This document shows, piece by piece, positions 13,840 to 16,042 of a stretch of 16,042 bases of DNA (position 1 is the stretch's first letter; each line of letters starts with the position of its first letter). Below the pieces are notes generated by a model that saw only the letters and a list, made by a program, of their open reading frames with translations, ran no database searches and was not told where the DNA came from. The DNA comes from JACKPD01 sp034003145. Its GTDB lineage: Bacteria > Spirochaetota > Spirochaetia > CADAEX01. The position numbers were made by a program, and so were the translations under genes. Where the stretch lies: assembly GCA_034003145.1 (NCBI GenBank), contig JAVEZE010000051.1, forward strand, positions 1 to 16,042, in the 5' to 3' direction.

Positions 13840-15618
13840 ATGAAATTTTCAAAGCGCACACACACATGCGGAGAGCTAAATGCATCCGCCGGATCAGCAA
13901 AAGTATTACTAAGCGGATGGGTCTACAAAAACAGAAACCACGGCGGTATCCATTTCATGGACCTCCGTGACCGTTATGGGATAACCCAGATAGTAATAGA
14001 CGAGAATGCCCCAAAAGAGCTGAAAGAGACAGCTTCAAGGCTTAAATTCGAATACTGTGTTTCAGTATCAGGCACTGTCAGGATGAGGCCTGAGAGTATG
14101 ATAAACAAGGAGATGAGCACAGGTGAAATTGAGATATCGGCAGACGATATAATAATTCACTCATCCTGCGATACACTCCCCTTTATGGTAGACGGAGAGG
14201 CTGAAGCCAGGGAAGAACTGCGTCTCAAATACAGATACCTTGACCTGCGGACAGAGCGGATGCAGAGTAATATCGCGCTGCGTCATAAAACCGCGTTCGC
14301 TGTAAGGGAATACCTTAATTCCAGAGATTTTTACGAGATAGAAACCCCTACATTTATCAAAACAACACCCGAAGGGGCCCGCGATTTTATAGTCCCTTCC
14401 CGGCTTTATCCGGGTAAAGCCTTTGCCCTTCCCCAGTCGCCGCAGATATACAAGCAGCTTCTGATGGTATCGGGATTTGACAAATATTTTCAAATAGCAA
14501 GGTGCTACAGGGATGAGGATGCCCGCGGAGACAGGCAGCCTGAATTTACGCAGATTGACATAGAGATGAGCTTTGTCGACCGGGAAGATGTCCTTTCCCT
14601 TACAGAGGGGATGATGAATCATGTCTTCGAAAAAACTCTCTCTGTAAAACTGCCCGATTCCTTCAGGAGGCTTACATACCACGAGGCAATGGACCTATAC
14701 GGAACAGACAAGCCGGATCTGCGCTTTGATCTTCAGTTAGGCGATATTACTAATCTTGTAAAAGAATCTGAGTTCGGTGTATTCAGGAGCGCGGCGGAAA
14801 GCGGCGGATGCGTTAAATTCCTTAACGCAAAAGGGTGCGGAGCCTATTCACGGAAACAGATAACAGAACTTGAAGAGACAGCAAAGATATACAAAGCAAA
14901 AGGGCTTGCCTGGATGAAGGTTACTGAATCAGGAATTGACGGCGGCATATCCAAATTTTTCAAAGAGATGGAAAAAACAGTTATTGAAAAGGCAGAGGCG
15001 CAGCCCGGAGACCTTCTTCTTTTCGCGGCCGACAACTGGAGGACAGCCTGTACTTCACTTGGCGCTGTAAGGGCGCGGCTTGCATCCGACCTCGGCCTAA
15101 TCGATAAAGAAAAGTTTGAATTTGCATGGATTATTGATTTTCCCCTTTTTGAATGGAATGAGGAGGAAAACAAATGGGACCCGGCCCATCACATGTTCTC
15201 AATGCCCCAGGCGCAGTATCTTGATACCATGGAAAAAGACCCGGGCCCTGTAAAGGGAGATCTATACGATCTTGTGCTTAACGGATATGAGATTGCATCA
15301 GGCTCAATCAGGGTGCATGATCCGGTCATACAGAAGAGAATATTCAGTATCGTAGGCTTCTCTGAAGAAGAGGCAATGAGCAAGTTCGGCTTTTTACTCG
15401 ACTCTTTCAGGTTCGGCCCGCCCCCCCACGGCGGAATAGCCCCCGGCCTTGACAGGCTTGTCATGCTGATGTGCAAAGAGCCGTCTATCAGAGAAGTAAT
15501 CGCTTTTCCAAAAAACACGGCAGGACTATCCCCTCTTGATTCATCCCCGTCTGAACTTTCAGAGGTACAGAGAAAAGAGCTGCATATAGAATTTACACAG
15601 GAAGAAGCAGAAAAATAA
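13840..15618 (+). CDS. aspS: Aspartyl-tRNA synthetase
   Basis: This class IIb synthetase charges tRNA-Asp with aspartate in the cytosol. The about 592-residue protein has an N-terminal OB anticodon-binding fold (LSGWVYKNRNHGGIHFMDLRD split around residues 25-45). Motif 1 is around EIETPTFIKTTPEGARDF (about 166), the flipping-loop ALPQSPQIYKQ is near 197, and motif 2 is FQIARCYRDEDARGDRQPEF (about 217). A GAD insertion domain (about 280-400) and motif 3 GGIAPGLDRL (about 531) complete the bacterial type. ATG 13840 (MKFSKRTHTCGEL) is preferred because homologues begin there. Upstream in-frame TTG 13804 and ATG 13810 exist, and none has a clear Shine-Dalgarno. It is a single gene with its own terminator. 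Confidence 0.97.
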   Translation: MKFSKRTHTCGELNASAGSAKVLLSGWVYKNRNHGGIHFMDLRDRYGITQIVIDENAPKELKETASRLKFEYCVSVSGTVRMRPESMINKEMSTGEIEISADDIIIHSSCDTLPFMVDGEAEAREELRLKYRYLDLRTERMQSNIALRHKTAFAVREYLNSRDFYEIETPTFIKTTPEGARDFIVPSRLYPGKAFALPQSPQIYKQLLMVSGFDKYFQIARCYRDEDARGDRQPEFTQIDIEMSFVDREDVLSLTEGMMNHVFEKTLSVKLPDSFRRLTYHEAMDLYGTDKPDLRFDLQLGDITNLVKESEFGVFRSAAESGGCVKFLNAKGCGAYSRKQITELEETAKIYKAKGLAWMKVTESGIDGGISKFFKEMEKTVIEKAEAQPGDLLLFAADNWRTACTSLGAVRARLASDLGLIDKEKFEFAWIIDFPLFEWNEEENKWDPAHHMFSMPQAQYLDTMEKDPGPVKGDLYDLVLNGYEIASGSIRVHDPVIQKRIFSIVGFSEEEAMSKFGFLLDSFRFGPPPHGGIAPGLDRLVMLMCKEPSIREVIAFPKNTAGLSPLDSSPSELSEVQRKELHIEFTQEEAEK

Positions 15619-15620
15619 TC

Positions 15621-15648
15621 AAGGCTGCCGGTGAGGCAGCCTTTTTTT
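15621..15648 (+). terminator. Intrinsic terminator of aspS
   Basis: AAGGCTGCC and GGCAGCCTT (15621-15643) form a nine-pair stem around a five-base loop, and the T-run continues to 15648. It begins two bases after the aspS stop. Confidence 0.95.
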
Positions 15649-15673
15649 CAGAAAATAATATAGTTATTTATTT

Positions 15674-15708
15674 AAACGCAGGAGAAAATAGGGCAGCTTC
15701 CTGCGTTT
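15674..15708 (-). terminator. Hairpin downstream of the partial aminotransferase gene
   Basis: AAACGCAGGA (15674-15683) and TCCTGCGTTT (15699-15708) form a perfect ten-pair stem with a 15-base loop. It lies 24 bp after the stop of the leftward gene, in the convergent gap with aspS. The T content is mostly within the stem and no long T-tract follows, so the terminator call is moderate. Confidence 0.5.
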
Positions 15709-15732
15709 CATAGTGAATCCGCTTATCTCTGA

Positions 15733-16042
15733 TCAGCCTCTTGCAGAAGCTGCAACAGGTTCTCTTGAGGAGGCGGTGTAAGCTTTAAAAAGCTTTTCGA
15801 AAAGGATTGGCGCTTTTTTCATATCTTCCCTGTCAGGAACATAGGCAACCCTCATCTGTGTGTCGCCGGGGTTTTTCTCACCCTTTTCAACGCTGTAGAA
15901 ACCAGACATCGGAGCGACAAGCAGTGTGTAGTACTCACCGTCAAGCTCAATCTTTCCCTCTTTCGCGCAGTAAAGGACAAAATCCATAGCTTTAAAGCCT
16001 GCCGGAGCTATATCCCTTACATCAATAACTGAGTAAATCGAG
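15733..16042 (-). CDS. Class I/II PLP-dependent aminotransferase, C-terminal part (truncated by window)
   Basis: The reading frame is open to the window edge (codons giving SIYSVIDVRDIAPAGFKA precede the first internal Met) and ends with TGA at 15733. The roughly 100 residues seen match the end of an aspartate/alanine-type fold-I aminotransferase. They include a VAPMSGFYSV stretch, and MRVAYV, where the arginine usually binds the substrate alpha-carboxylate, followed by DREDMKKAPILFEKLFKAY. The N-terminal part with the PLP lysine lies beyond the window, so the substrate cannot be told. Confidence 0.8.
   Translation of the reverse strand, partial: SIYSVIDVRDIAPAGFKAMDFVLYCAKEGKIELDGEYYTLLVAPMSGFYSVEKGEKNPGDTQMRVAYVPDREDMKKAPILFEKLFKAYTASSREPVAASARG

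Overview
The window reads as chromosomal DNA from a diderm (Gram-negative-type) anaerobe-like bacterium of moderate, AT-leaning composition with AT-rich intergenic spaces. The fused PurSL with a separate PurQ, a small lipoprotein with a relaxed lipobox (F-V-A-C) and the general gene mix would fit a spirochaete or a deltaproteobacterial relative. The assignment is tentative because no rRNA or other marker is present. No phage, transposase, CRISPR or tRNA was seen.

Layout, left to right. (1) Positions 1-245 hold two near-identical 101-bp tandem units plus a decayed third, each carrying a hairpin, running up to purL. (2) Positions 259-4348 (+) are a tightly overlapping operon: purL (PurS+PurL fusion), purQ (ATGA overlap) and a small [2Fe-2S] ferredoxin overlapping purQ by 10 bp. 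(3) Positions 4446-10870 (-) are a TRAP transport region: a TAXI-type substrate-binding protein followed by a fused 4TM/12TM TRAP permease (7474-9699), then its own terminator, a second promoter, a leader of about 570 nt, and a second paralogous fused permease (4446-6647). (4) Position 11261-12412 (+) is a class V aminotransferase of the PhnW/AepZ type (2-aminoethylphosphonate:pyruvate), with its own promoter and terminator. (5) Position 12623-12928 (+) is a 101-aa lipoprotein of unknown function. (6) Position 12959-13717 (-) is a GntR/HutC-type regulator with a UTRA domain. (7) Position 13840-15618 (+) is aspS with a strong terminator. (8) Positions 15733-16042 (-) hold the 3' end of a class I/II PLP aminotransferase that runs off the window.

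How the parts may work together. purL, purQ and the ferredoxin form one translationally coupled unit, of which purLQ catalyses step 4 of purine synthesis. The TRAP/TAXI genes, the phosphonate-type aminotransferase and the GntR/UTRA regulator (a family that includes PhnF) sit side by side and could form an uptake-and-transamination module for an amino-organophosphonate or similar amine. That link is inference from adjacency.

The most interesting signals are in the TRAP region. The two permease genes share a 167-bp block with only 3 mismatches inside otherwise synonymously diverged sequence, which suggests gene conversion. They share a small RNA hairpin about 35 nt upstream of both start codons, kept by a U-G wobble in one copy. 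The two transcription units also have homologous AT-rich upstream regions with promoters of the same unusual 19-bp spacing. Together these suggest an SBP-permease operon was duplicated and one copy later lost its SBP, leaving a structured noncoding leader.
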